From Balanoglossus misakiensis (taxonomy: Eukaryota > Hemichordata), in NCBI GenBank assembly GCA_040954595.2, contig CM082578.2:17856001-17920000 (forward strand): 64,000 nucleotides of DNA, read 5' to 3'. The notes below the pieces were generated by a model that was given only the letters and a program-made list of their open reading frames with translations, was not told where the DNA came from and did not search any database. Of this stretch, positions 1-13,040 are shown piece after piece (within the stretch, counting starts at the first letter, position 1; each line of letters starts with the position of its first letter). Position numbers and translations under genes: made by a program.

Positions 1-3000
1 GACGTCAACATATGATATTTGATTCGGAATAATTCAATAAAAAAACGAATTTGGGAAATTGGATGGTGTTTATGGTGAGAGAGTGTTGTTCTGTACCTAG
101 CAATTACATCGGACGAACGTCGCGACAAACGGCGTTCTATTTATAGTAAGATGATTCAGTCATAGCGGCTATAAACTTTTTAGCTTGTTAAACAGATCTC
201 CGTATTCTCACATTTGAAAGTCCCCTAGAGAAATGCCCTACGTCGTAAAGACGACTGCGCCATGATGTCAGCAGCCATCGTACGGACTGTAATAAGGTGT
301 ACCGGTGTACCAACGTACGTGTTACTTTTTAAACTAGGGGATTTTTTTATTAGAAAACCACTCGAATTCAATAACTGATTGAGAAAAATCGAAATTTCTC
401 CGTTTCTCTGCTTGGGTGATTCATACGCAGTTGAACGGTGCTTAATGATACAGACAGCTCGGCGGCACTGCTACACATAAAACAAACCCGGGCCATTGCA
501 ATGATGTAGCGATGTAGCGCGAAGTTACCGATGACTTGCATGAGTTTCACTCGCTGGTCAATTTCAGATGCGCAGCGTGTTCTCGGACACCTTCGGATTT
601 CTATAAATTAAAAGGATTTGGGGACTTTATTTATTTTTTCAGAAAATCTGTTCCCGAAGTGCGTACTACCTTTCAATAAGTCTACCTTCGACGCCCCCCC
701 CCCCCCGTTCAACACACAAAGTCCTGAGCTTCTCTCTCTCTCTCTCTACTTCCACTTCGCCAGAAAAGTCTGGCCAACAACTACTAGTATATCTTTCTTC
801 ATCCAAACACTGGCGAACATGCTTAACCTCCGCGCCGAAAAATTAGCAATGCCGATGAGATCTGCTCTTCGGCGAAAACAAAAGCGGCAGTATTAAATAT
901 CAAAGTCAAAACAATATTCATGATGTAGATCAGTGTGTTCAAGGCTCGACTCGGCTGTCGCCATTTACCATTCAACACGGTCACAAAAATTGCGCCTCAA
1001 GACAGCGGAAACACATTCGTCGTTCCAAATAACCTTCGCAATCGATTTCATAAAGGCCACAAAACACATCAGAATCAAAATTTGAATAAGCAAGGTCGAA
1101 ACGCCAATATTCTTAGATACTAAAGTTCTAGTTAACCTCTACCGCTAGCTGTGTTAGCACAGGTGTAATCTCCATAGTGGACGAAACTTTTCCGAAAATT
1201 TAAAAATCTCAGGCTATCCGATATAAAGAAAAAAGAAAAGAGAAAGCAAGCAAATTTTAAAATACATATAGCCAGACTGACACGGAGACAGAAATTAATA
1301 TAAACACAAATACAACAGAGTCAGTAAGTATACTGTTGGTGATCATCGTGTTCCCTTGCTAACTCGTTGGTTCACTTTCCATCTCGGTTCGTCAGTCAAA
1401 CCAGTCAGACGTATTGTAACGAGTCCAATGACCAGCTCATAGATATTAGCGGACAAGTAAAGATGAATATGTTACACAAGCAAATCTACTGTGACAGAAT
1501 TAACGCTTTCGGAATCTCGACGCTCCGATTGAACATGGGAAATCGCTGGACGCTATAAAAATGATTTATGTTTTAATAATTTCGTTCTATGGTCCATATA
1601 ATTCGAAGGTCGGGTGATTGTTGAATGCTTTTATGAATTCCATAAAAATCCGGGATGCCTTTGAGAAAAACGCCGGTGCATATATTTCAGGGAAACTGGT
1701 CGGTCACGTGATATATGCCCAATATCACTGTATCAAGTCTGGGCGAGATTGATAGAGGCTTTTTACAACACTACGGTGGGTTTCAAAGAAAGGCCCCCGG
1801 TTCAACAGCCACCGTGGGGACCCTACAAGTCTCTTTTGGAATGTCGCCGCGTTTATTGACATATTCAAACATTCAAAAAATATTTCTTGTACAAAGGGTC
1901 TCTAAAATTGTCGCATAAAAATATAATGTGTGATGTCGGTTTCAACTTGTGATGCCGTGACGTCGGATGACGCGTAATCTGAGTCCAACCTAATTTTTAC
2001 GTTCTCATTTTCAACGCATGCATTAATTAAAATATCAACTGCGATCGCTGCGCTACCGAGGCCATACAGTTAATTTTATACATGCACGCAGTGGCATTCC
2101 TATCTGTGATTTGAAAATCGAGCATTTTTTCCAATTTGTTTAAAAGGGCATTAATAAAAAGACATGTGCGCAATAGCAGATAGGCGTAACAAGTTGTCCG
2201 TCTGCGCTGACCTGATGGGAAGGGCGCGCCAAACATCTCAGCCAATCAGATGGTGGGAGTGTCTGTGGCATATGCATATATAAAATACCGTGTGTCACTT
2301 TAAGCGGCTCCAATCACCTGGACACGCTAATCTCTATTTTACCTTGGCTAGGAATGTTCCCATAATATCCAACAGAAATGTAAGCGGCTCGCCATATCGT
2401 GACGTCCGTTTGCTTGGTTTCGAAGTAACATGCAAACTTACGAGAATCGTCTCTTATCAGGAATTCCATGTCTTTGTAAAGCGGTGCTGGTTTTCTTTCT
2501 CGTTTTGTCATATTTCGGGTAAGATTTATTCACTTTTTCTGAAATCATTTTTATTCGAGCCTTGCGTGTCGACTTTCAAGACGATCGCTTGTCACATCAG
2601 AGTTGGCCTGGGTCCGAGTGAACAAAAGAACGGGGATATTTTTTGTGTATGTTGTTTCTTTAGAGTTTCCATAGAACAAGAGAAGCGCTTGGGTCTTGGA
2701 GAGTTCCAAACAAGGCGCTTAAAGAAGGTAAAAGTTTAACGGGAAGATCTATCGAGGTTGTGTGCAATGTTATATTAGTGGAACCTGTACAAATGCGACA
2801 CATTCCGACGTTCTCTGCAACTATTCCTTGTAAAAGCAAGATCTAAGGCGTTAAAGTATACAATGCATTGGTGCGACTTAACTCCTGAAAACGCACACCT
2901 AATTCACCTGGGACTCGGACATTGTTAAATGTGGACACAGAACCAAGATCATAAGTTTCCGTGATTTGAACGAGATTTGAATCAAGCCTGGGAATTGAAT

Positions 3001-3642
3001 GATACATTGCTTGGAACCCCTTCAGTTACTAAGATACTTTGCTATTTCAAAAAATCAAAATGTGACAGATCGTGTTCCTTGAATGAGGTGTTTCCCAAAT
3101 CCCAAATGCTTGGCAAGACATGACGCAGTTGGGTACGCGTTATGGGTTGGCCGGCGTTCATCGTGTGATGATAACGGTAAGAGATTTGAGAAGTGGGAGG
3201 ATTTTAAATATTTTTTTTCGTTCCCCGTGGAAATGTTCCGCCATGTCTTTTCGTGAATTGACACGTAAAGACCGTCGAACTGTTTTGGGTTCGTCCTCCC
3301 CTCATCTTTACATTGTCTCCAAACGTATGCAGAGACTATCGTCAGTCCAAAGTTATCGACATATCTAAGGCGTCCGAGAGACATTTACGAGGGTCTGGTT
3401 ACGGAAGTTAGACCGTTTCTTCCACTGCGCCGGAATTATTTCCACTCCGTCAGTTATATTATCCGCACTATGACATGTTGTGTCAGGGAAAGATGGAAGT
3501 TGGGGTATTGTGGCCCCATGATATCTGCCAATAACACGCACTTGAATGCCCTATTGGTTTGTTACGCGATATATACGCGCGATGCTTTGCGTCCTTATTT
3601 GGACTCCCTAGCTTTATCAATATTGCTTTATACATTTGCGGC

Positions 3643-3747
<105 letters not shown>

Positions 3748-4101
3748 CCTGATGTACTTTTATAAGAATCTATGAGCCTGATGTAGTAATATTGGTGTGG
3801 ATAACGTATAGACGTAGAATTCAAACAGGTAACTGATACTTTCACTGACCTATAAATTCGATCGCTGTGATTCGAGTAGCCATACAATAACTTAACCAAG
3901 ATGACAGTGAAGTACTTCTCCAACATTGTGCGATGGTCGCCATGTTCGTGTTATTCAGACAGCCGAGGTACAATTGGTTCGTCTAAGTACCATCGTGTGT
4001 TGAGTCTAAAATTTCAACAGCAATGACTATGCACTTCACCACTACCATCAACCAATTCCAGCATCTTCATCATCACATAATCACCCTCCTCCTCCTCGTC
4101 A

Positions 4102-4117
4102 CCATCATCATCATCAG

Positions 4118-4171
<54 letters not shown>
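4102..4171. repeat. (ATC)n trinucleotide microsatellite
   Basis: About 22 ATC units with one interruption (CAGCAT near 4116), preceded by a CCT/CTC-rich stretch. It is the reverse complement of the GAT tract at 3643-3747, so the pair forms an inverted arrangement. Confidence 0.95.
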
Positions 4172-4471
4172 GGATGCACGAGACCGATGAATGGGGTCAC
4201 CTTGTCGTACAGCTTTCTGTTCGGCCAAGTTGGAGCAAATCAAGGGGGCCTCGCTCCAAATCAGCAGATCGTGTTTGTTATCGGCTCTCACAAATCTATC
4301 TGATCTGTATTGACTGATTTCATCAGATAAAATTGTGTAGTCTATCCAGCTAATTCACAGTTCGGTTGCGTAACCATCACTCAAAAACCAGTTTCTGTAT
4401 GACCACGATTTTTTCTTTGACCACACTTATGCAAACATTTACCTGAAGGTTTTGGATAACAATATGACAGG

Positions 4472-4502
4472 CCATAGACCCTAGAGAAACTAGGGTCTGT
4501 GG
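4472..4502. repeat. 13-bp inverted repeat hairpin, CCATAGACCCTAG type
   Basis: Left arm CCATAGACCCTAG (4472-4484), 5-nt loop, right arm CTAGGGTCTGTGG (4490-4502). The arms are complementary except for one pair that can form G-U in RNA. A second hairpin with almost the same arms occurs at 6093-6121, so this is probably a dispersed element rather than chance. Confidence 0.75.
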
Positions 4503-6092
4503 ACAGACTTGGTAAATAAAGACCTCCAAATTACCGAGAATTAGGCTCATTTCGATGAAATGTGCCAGATTCACACATTACGTTTCATGAGTATGTTTTG
4601 GCCGACACTGCGAAATTGTCGCTGTGTCCTCGCGGCACTTCTCAACTTCGACCGTCGAAGTCACGTGATACGGGGCTTCGCGGAAGGGTGAAAGAAGCAG
4701 TTGCGGAAAGGAGTCGTGTTCAGCAATCACGCATAAGGAAAGAAGTCGTGCATTCAGCTTATCCGCATACTCGGGTTTTTTTACCGGCGCGTGTGAGCTG
4801 TAACGACCCCGCCGTTTAATACGGTGTTGTGTTTGCCCGCCGACAATAAAACCAACACGGAGGTCATCTAATTATATCAGGGCACCCATGCAATTACGTC
4901 ACGATGTGATGTCATAGACCGGCGGTGGCAAGATTTCAATTATTCTGATGGATCAGCGCAAGATCATAAAAATAAAATTTTATAACAAGAATTCATTTGA
5001 AAAAATATCGTGAACATAATTTACGGGTTTGACTTTCTGGGGTTGTCTCCTCCGTGACCCCAATAAAATTTTTAAAATTCCAAAACATGATTGGAAAAGG
5101 AGACGTTAAAATGTTTTGGGAGTGAAATGTGTTGTCATGGTAGCATGCAAATGCTTCTTCACGTTTACGATTGTATTACGTTGTTATTGCTGGCGTGTCC
5201 ACCGAATAAAAAATAGTAATTAAAAATTGGATTGGTAACATTGGAGAAAGTTGAGAATGTTTGATTCACACGTGTAGTACACGATTCAATCCAGTTAATT
5301 TGCTATAAATGCCGGTTCTGTTTTCGCGTGGAAACTCATAGGTACATGTATCAAAACTTTTCTTCCCTCTGCTAGAATCTAGCCGGTGTCTATACTAACC
5401 TGAATGCACCGGCTAACACCGGCTGACTTCACTCCATCTTTAGTACATATAACCGGCTCGCGGACAACGCTGCCTATAGTCGTGGGCGAATGAGTCATCA
5501 AAATACCCTTTGACCTCTGTAATACTTGTGGAATTTGAACCGAAAAAATTGCAGCGTCAGGTTCGGTATGATTCTCACTCTTTAAAATGGTCAGCGTGAA
5601 TTGTACAGCAATGGTTCCAATATAATATAACGCATTTTATATCTCGCCCTGTCAGCATTTAATTCAAAAAATGCAATTAAAAAACGACCATAAACGGGAT
5701 AGCAGCATACTTTTTTTGGAAGGTACACTTTTTGTGTGCAGTAAGCTTACACATTCGCTCGACCATGGTGTCTATAGAAAATCAGGAATTAGCATTTACG
5801 AGAAGTAAGCAAGATTATTCTTCCTAAATATGAATCAATAGGTGACTCTCACCAACTTGACTAGCGATCGGATCATTGGTGTTTATTTGGGCCTAGCTCT
5901 AACCTAGACCGAAAGATTCACTCCACACAGAGGCAGTCTGAGTCGGGAACGATCGAAAAAGCACGCATGTCAACTTTCCGTCTGAATTTCAAGACTTTGC
6001 AGGCGACACGACCCTCAAAAGGCTCTAGAAAATCAAAACTCGGGGCTTTCACAAGATAAAGCATCCTAAGTTGAAATGCGTATTATGATAGG

Positions 6093-6121
6093 CCATAGAC
6101 CCTGGCTCCCAGGGTCTGTGG
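6093..6121. repeat. 13-bp inverted repeat hairpin, CCATAGACCCTGG type
   Basis: Left arm CCATAGACCCTGG (6093-6105), 3-nt loop CTC, right arm CCAGGGTCTGTGG (6109-6121). It has the same arm sequence and the same mismatch position as the hairpin at 4472-4502. Half-arms of the same word occur near 42647, 47567 and 57519. Confidence 0.75.
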
Positions 6122-8523
6122 ATAGGCTAACATTGTATGATTGACTAACATTGATGGTGGTGATATGAGACTGTATGGTTGGTTCTAGGCCTACACCAAG
6201 GTCACGGTGACCCCGAACGCAAGCCATTTGTTTCAATGTCAATCTCTTTTAAGAGTGTGGAGAGAAGAGCTGTCTGCGCCTCAGCGTTGATGCGGATTTT
6301 TGACACGGCCTTCGCTTGACTGAGCTGGCCGCAGAACAAGGCGTCATTTTGCCCGCGCCTGCCGGTAACATGATCGGACAGTTTGGGTTCGGCGAGTCAC
6401 TTGTACCCTGATGTCTGGTTCTATGGCAAAGGCGCGGGTAAATTATTTTGACAAGTCGCTGAAGCTAAGTCAACGTAATTAGATCGGTAACCATGGGTAA
6501 CTGTACACGGAAGGGGACAATCGCCACATTCAGAAAAGCGCCCTCTGCGACGAAGTCTGAAATGCAATACGTCAGCGAAGATATCCAAAATGCACTCAGG
6601 CTCCGCAATAACAGAGCTGTCTTTTAAAAAAACTTGTTTGTGTTTACCTGTGTTGTTGGGACATTTTAGTCACAAAATCCAACCAAGTAGTGTTGTATCC
6701 ATTACGGCTTTCAAGTGTATGGACACGAGCTTCAGTCGGGGGGTATTTCTCTGGAAGGTCAAAACGAATAAACGGCTTATTTAAAGTCTCGAGATAAGGA
6801 AATGGGGAAAGTGTGTATCTGAAGTAACCATTGAGTAGACTTACGAATGCATAGGGGGTATCAGATGAAACCCCTGTGAGTGAGAATGTAAAGAGACGCA
6901 GCATACAGACACTACATTGGCACAGAATCAATATGTAGCGAAGATAAAAAACACGGTGACAGCTTTGAGTGTCTGAGTGCCGGGGTAGTGCCCACTTACA
7001 AGCAAACAAAGGTTGGCTGGTAACCCGGTGTGCTGAGATGCATGCAGAGCACACGACAGGGAGGGGCCAAAGCTAAGTCTATTACGCGTCGGGGCTATTT
7101 TAATATCCGACGCCTGTAATCAGATAGCGGGTAACCCGGTACGAGGAGAGAGGGTGTCAGGACCCGGTCGCTCCTAAAAACATCACCTGGGATAAAAATC
7201 ACGAGTGGACCATAAAAATCAGCCGAGAAGGACTGGGGATCATACTGGCAGAGATACAAGTTGGCTTTGCGAAATTCCGACCGTGTCTGGAACTTGTTGG
7301 ACACCGGTCGTTCCGCTTAATTGAAAAGGGGGTAGACTCTGGCTTGTTCACTATGGCACAACACGGCACCGCCGAGACGGATACCAAACGGTGTTTCAAG
7401 AATTGGTAAAGAAAACAACACAAGGGTACTTGACTACTACTTCAGCGTCATTTCGACACCACTTCAACCTTGTAAAAAAGTATTCTAAGTTTCTCGGTTG
7501 TTTGATTCGATTCTTCTGGTTGATAAACCCCCTGCACTGCAATTGCAACCGATCACGGGTGTCTGCGTGCGGATTGTGTGGGAACTGCGAGCTGATGATC
7601 GCGACTGTCTGAAAAAACAGTGTGTTCAGCTGGCCAAGTGTTAAACTGCCGAAGCCACAAAACCCTGACGACACCTGGGACAAAATCACACCTTGTTCCG
7701 TCACCTTCTGGCGGAAGTGACATCGCCACGATGACAAACCCAAGCTGCGAAAACTGTGACTAGACATTGTGACAAGGCTCGTCACAGGTGTTTGTCATGA
7801 CCAGAGCTCTGGACAGGACTTCCTGCGCACCCAGGAGAACTACATAAAGACACCACCAGTGCCGCGTGCTGACAGACATATCACCACATTGTCGTAAATC
7901 ACCTGTCGTAATTAGGTGCTAAGCGACCAACAACTACCAGTGTTACGCAAAACACGCACAACACATTTCTGACTTCAACCGCAGTGAAATATTTCTGATA
8001 AAAAGTGACTTACATCAGTCCTGAGTGTTCGAAACGCCACGATCAAAACAAAACCTATGACAAAACATGCAAATATAACGAATATTGTGTGTTATTTGAT
8101 ATATTTTTAAAAGACGCATTTCTAAGCGCTGCCGTATATACTTAGAAAACGACATCACGAAACACTGTTTACGAGCGCTGGGAATTTGTGATCGGGTCGT
8201 GTCATTTTACTTTTCCTGCAAGTAGCTAAATGTCGAACTGATCGAATATTAAGGAGTTGTAAAGAAGAACGATCAGTGGGCGGGACACCTGTAATGATCC
8301 ATGTAATTGATGATAGTCACGAACCAATGAGCGTAAAGGATTTCACGTGAAAGTAGGACTGTCGTCCAATCAGAAGGGGCGTTTGTTTATCGCTTTGTAT
8401 AGACTTGGATCTATATGGATATAAGCCCAGGTTTTGTTCGCTTACTATAGCGTTCAGTTGCTGACCAGTGTCCATTGATAGGACACATCTTTAAAACACA
8501 GTCTTTTTTAGTTGCCGATCACA

Positions 8524-11500
8524 ATGTTGGCCAATTTTCCGTCCCTATTGCTTCTCTACCTGATTGTTGTATCTGAATGGAGTTTTGTAGGCCGCGCTAG
8601 TATATTGTAAGTATAGGTTATTGATTCTGGTGGTTGGTGAGATTGATGAATGCTTGGTATGTGTAAGTAAATATAGATTTATGTCCAATGATGATGACCC
8701 TCCTATTATCGTATCATCCAATACATCACTGAGATTAGAATGATAGGTTTACAACCCATATCACGTTTACCTTCCTACTGTAGTGGAGCCCAACTGCAGT
8801 TGCTAACTACAACACAACGTATCCCGACTTTTTTCACCGTGTCGCACTTATGGTTTTAAGACATTTTTTTCTCTGTCTTTTTCTCTTATAGCGCACTGTC
8901 TTCTGTGGTAGCGTTAGGTGCCAACATTATCTGCAACAAGATACCGGGGCTGTCCCCGCGCCAGAGATCCATCTGTCAGAAGCGACCAGATGCCATCGTA
9001 GCCATCGGAGAAGGTGCCCAGCGAGGGGCGGAGGAATGCAAGTTTCAATTCCAACAAGCAAGATGGAACTGCACTTCACCAGGAGTATCCTACGGACTGT
9101 TCGGGGCAGACCCCCCTTCAGGTAAATACTCCCCAAAACATCCTCTAAATTTCTTCACCCCCTCCCCTAAAACTGATGGACTGGGTCATTTCACGGAACT
9201 AAGAACGGGCGATCATGCCGTCATCATCTTTTGGTTCACTTTTTGGGGTTCGAAATTCTTCCAGTATCGGTTTAAGCGCTAAAATTGGAGGCACAAAAAG
9301 TGTGTAAGTGGTAGCTGCTGTTTTTGTAGAGGTAGGCTTAGACATAAGGTCATTCAGGTCTCCCTGGCTTAGACCCACAATAGTGTAAATACATGGCTAT
9401 TGTTGCGTTTTCACCGAGGCATTAGAGTTTTTACAAGCGCACCGTGTTGTGTTGTACACCAACACATCGTCCATGTCTCAAATTTTAATGAAAAAAAATT
9501 AAAGGCAAGTAACTGGAACAACATCGCGTTCTTTTTTTTGCTGTGAGACTGCCTTAGCCCCGGCAGTCTCGCTTGAGAAGCCAAGGAGAAAACGAGTGAA
9601 ACATTAGGTGGGGATAATCTGCAGCGCCGGCAAGGTAACTTGTTCTTGTTTGGTTTTTTGTGTGCAAGAGTTTGCTCAGGTTCTCATGTGAGAGATTAAA
9701 ACTGGTTGAGAGAAGGATTTGTCCTTTTTAGAGTGGACAGTCTGTCATTGCCTGTTACACACGTCAATTCAGATTTAACATGTCAAACTGGACTCCCGTA
9801 TTTACAGTTTTACTTTGATCCGACATTCCGTACATAAATCGGCCCATGGACCCCCCTTTTGTTTTCGCTCTGTCAGTCGTCTCTCTCTCGGGTTCCTCGC
9901 GCGGTGCGATGACGTATGCTTGGAATAGCAAAACTTTTCCCCAGTCTGGCCAAACACTAGATCTGGGAGGAGGGACCGAATCGTTGCGTATCTGTCGTTT
10001 TAACATTTCATTCGCACCAAGGGGAAAACTTGCCACCAATTTTGATCTGACTATCGCGCGGTCGGTGAATAAGGAAAGCGGGCAAAAGTGTAGAACAACA
10101 GATCGCTTGCACAGTGCTGTTGAAAGTTCACAAACCCTGAAAGAGAAGCCAGCTCCCATTAAGAGTCGGAATGGTTTACAATGTAAACGTCGGTTTTTGT
10201 CACACTGTTTTGTGGGTACCTATATAGAACCTACAGGTATATTACCATTAACAATAGCGGCTAGTATGTTTGTCCCAAGGCATACTAAACTACACATTAA
10301 CCGATAGAAAGTGGCTGATGGCAATACCCCGCCATGTACTTTGGTAGAAGTGGTTTTACGAGAGAGAAAATCACTTGGTAGGATTCTATTTTCAATGATG
10401 TCGATTACTGGAGGTCGAGTGGTTGTCACACAAAAAGTGTCAGCTCTCATTCTACAGAACTTTGCTTGTGAGGTTGACATCCCGGCCGCTGTACGATTAT
10501 ATATTCATAACCACGAGTACGTCACGATACAATCCGTACATCCACGTACACCGGATCCACTACATGGTGGGAAGGATGATGAGTATTTTTAAACGATTCT
10601 GTAAAACTCGAAAATGTCGTTTTGGTTGGCATTTGTAGATTGTGCGCTTGTTATTGAATTTGAGGAAGAGTCAACCAACAGACAAATTTTTTTCCAACTC
10701 AGAAAGAAAGAGATGATACTAAAAAGTTATATCGATCAATGGTCACTTAAACTTTTTGATAGTGTGAGTAACACCCCTGGATATTATAATTCAATGGATG
10801 GGTTGGGTTTGTCATTCTACTGTCTCTGGGTTTATCATGGCGGAAGTAAACCACGTGCAACAGGTGTCTTTCTTGGAGATGCAGACAAACCGCTAACGAG
10901 GTGTGTTCTCTTTTCTACCTCCCTTTGTCAACAGGTAACAAAGAAGCTGCTTACATATACGCGATCAGTTCAGCTGGGGTGGCCCATTCCATCACGCAAG
11001 CTTGTAGCCAAGGCAACCTGACAAACTGTAGCTGCGACAAGACGAAGGAGACCGGCTACACGGAGGAGGGATGGAAATGGGGAGGTTGCAGCGCAGACAT
11101 CGACTACGGCCTCAGGTTCTCGCGAGTGTTCGTGGACGCACGCGAGATAGAGCAGAATGCCAAGTCTTTGATGAATTTACATAACAACGAAGTTGGTCGA
11201 CTTGTAAGTATTCCTGGTGTTGACTCGTCGGTAACTTTAGCTCTAAACCTCACCGCTGAGGTAGTTTTTACACAAACTTGGCGCGTTTCAAACGTTTCGC
11301 TATGTTTGAACTAAGTGTTAATTTATACCCATGTACACATATTTTGACACTTGAAAAGCCGATTAGTCGAAGAATGTTACGGAATTCCAATGTAAATGAG
11401 ACATATTTACACAACGCCCACTTTGAACACAGTGCTAACTAATTTGTTGTAGTTACGGAATACAGATTAACAAACAGGTGATTTCCCAAAGGTATCTCCA

Positions 11501-13040
11501 ACAGAATTCAGAAAAAGATAGCCCAGAAAAAAAGTCTGTATATATCCATGCAGATAATATAACTGACTATTCGGTGCGCTTTTTTTCGAATTCGCATCGA
11601 TTTTCTGTATATTTTACATCATCTTAAACAATGAAAAGGAAGCGTAAATTATGATGCGTTTGTATTTGACTTTGTTTAGCAAGAACACACGGAGGATATG
11701 GGTGGATCTGCGCTGGCAACAGTTTGTATTTGGAGCACCGGGCCGTCCCCCATGTTTAGATATATGTACCTAGTTTTGAATGGGTTCAGTGATAAAAATG
11801 TCATTAATTAAAGCGATCTTGCAAACGGTCAATATCAAACGACGCCGACCTATTGGTACGTAATGAACGATGTAATCGGAAAGGGACACTTTAGAGATAA
11901 TGTTGTACTCCAATTAAGAATGACTCTTTTCACCGAGTGACTGTTTACGGGAGGTAGGCTCTGTGAAAGGCTATTGTCTGTGGCGGAGTCGTCATCAACA
12001 CGGCGTCTTCCCCATTGTTCGTTTTTCTTTGCCTGTGATGGTTTCTTGCAACAGCAGACATGATCTTATGAATAAAGCCGAATGAACACCGGAAATTTAC
12101 CAGATAAGCTGGACCAGTAAAAAAAAGTTAATTTCCGGGAATCCCATACAGATTCGTGTTCTATTGCTTAAATATTACATAGCATAGCCACTTCATGTTT
12201 AGTCAAGTTAGGCAATGTTCAATGGAGGAACTTTCAAGATCGTACTGTGGTTCTAGATCGACAACGTTTGTAATTTTAAGTAGAATGACAATATTTTATA
12301 TAATGAAATGTATTTTTGCACATTTTAAAATGTACAAGTGCTGTTTTTAATTTATTATTTTTGTTTAAAGTGAATCTGAACAAACAATTTCAGGGTTTAT
12401 ATTAACTCTAATGGCTGAGCCACAGGTGTGCAAAATACTTTCTTTACTTTTGGGAAGAAAACAACTCCGACCAAATTTTGAAGCCTTTGTACAGTGTTTT
12501 ACACATCCCTTAATTTTTTAACGAAACTGACTAATTTTCTGATTGTTATATTTCCCCCAGGTTTTAAAAGAACTGATGGGCCTGGAGTGCAAGTGTCATG
12601 GTGTTTCTGGTTCGTGCACCATGAAGACATGTTGGACCACACTCCCAGCATTCCACGACGTCGGGGCAAAGGTCAAAGAAAAATACAACCGAGGGAAACA
12701 AGTGGAACCAGTTCGGGTGCGACCAACAAGAAGATCCGCTTTCCTTAAGCTGAAAAATGCCAAGGGCTATCGCAAGCCACCCAAAAAGAGTCTAGTGTTT
12801 CTCCACAAGTCGCCAAACTACTGCGAATACGACCTGGATCGAGGCTCGCTAGGCACTGTGGGAAGGCTGTGTAATCGGACATCCACTGGTATTGACGGTT
12901 GCGATTTAATGTGCTGTGGACGAGGCTACAATACGCATCAGTACAACAAGAAATGGCAGTGCAACTGTAAATTTCACTGGTGTTGCTATGTCAACTGCAA
13001 TGAATGCAGCGAACAAACTGAAGAGTACACCTGTAAATAA
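8524..13040 (+). CDS. WNT7: Wnt-7 family secreted signalling protein
   Basis: Secreted, lipid-modified Wnt ligand for Frizzled/LRP receptors. Exons: 8524-8606, 8892-9121, 10935-11203, 12561-13040; frame phases agree and every intron is GT-AG. The product is 353 aa (human WNT7A, from memory, 349). Residues 1 to about 26 form a hydrophobic signal peptide ([15 protein letters not shown]...). The mature part begins with the Wnt7-type [15 protein letters not shown]. Exon 3 has [10 protein letters not shown] and the [21 protein letters not shown] block. Exon 4 has [10 protein letters not shown], whose Ser210 is the expected Porcupine palmitoleoylation site. The C-terminal cysteine-rich block runs [11 protein letters not shown]...[13 protein letters not shown]. 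The RSPNYCE/GSVGT-type segment and the ending EYTCK favour WNT7 over other subfamilies. The start is the first ATG before the signal peptide. A TATA-like GATATAAG lies near 8420. Family call is strong; orthology to WNT7A or WNT7B individually cannot apply if this is a pre-duplication gene. Confidence 0.96.

Noticed and set aside
2290-2739. 149-residue open frame upstream of WNT7
   Set aside because: Composition is random-looking with no recognisable domain and it overlaps another frame on the opposite strand.
4073-4291. Open frame with a poly-Met run on the minus strand
   Set aside because: It is the translation of the (ATC)n tract; flanking residues match no family.
11255-11263. TGAGGTAGT word like the let-7 seed, in a WNT7 intron
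   Set aside because: Only the first nine bases match let-7; the rest of the mature sequence and a hairpin precursor are absent.
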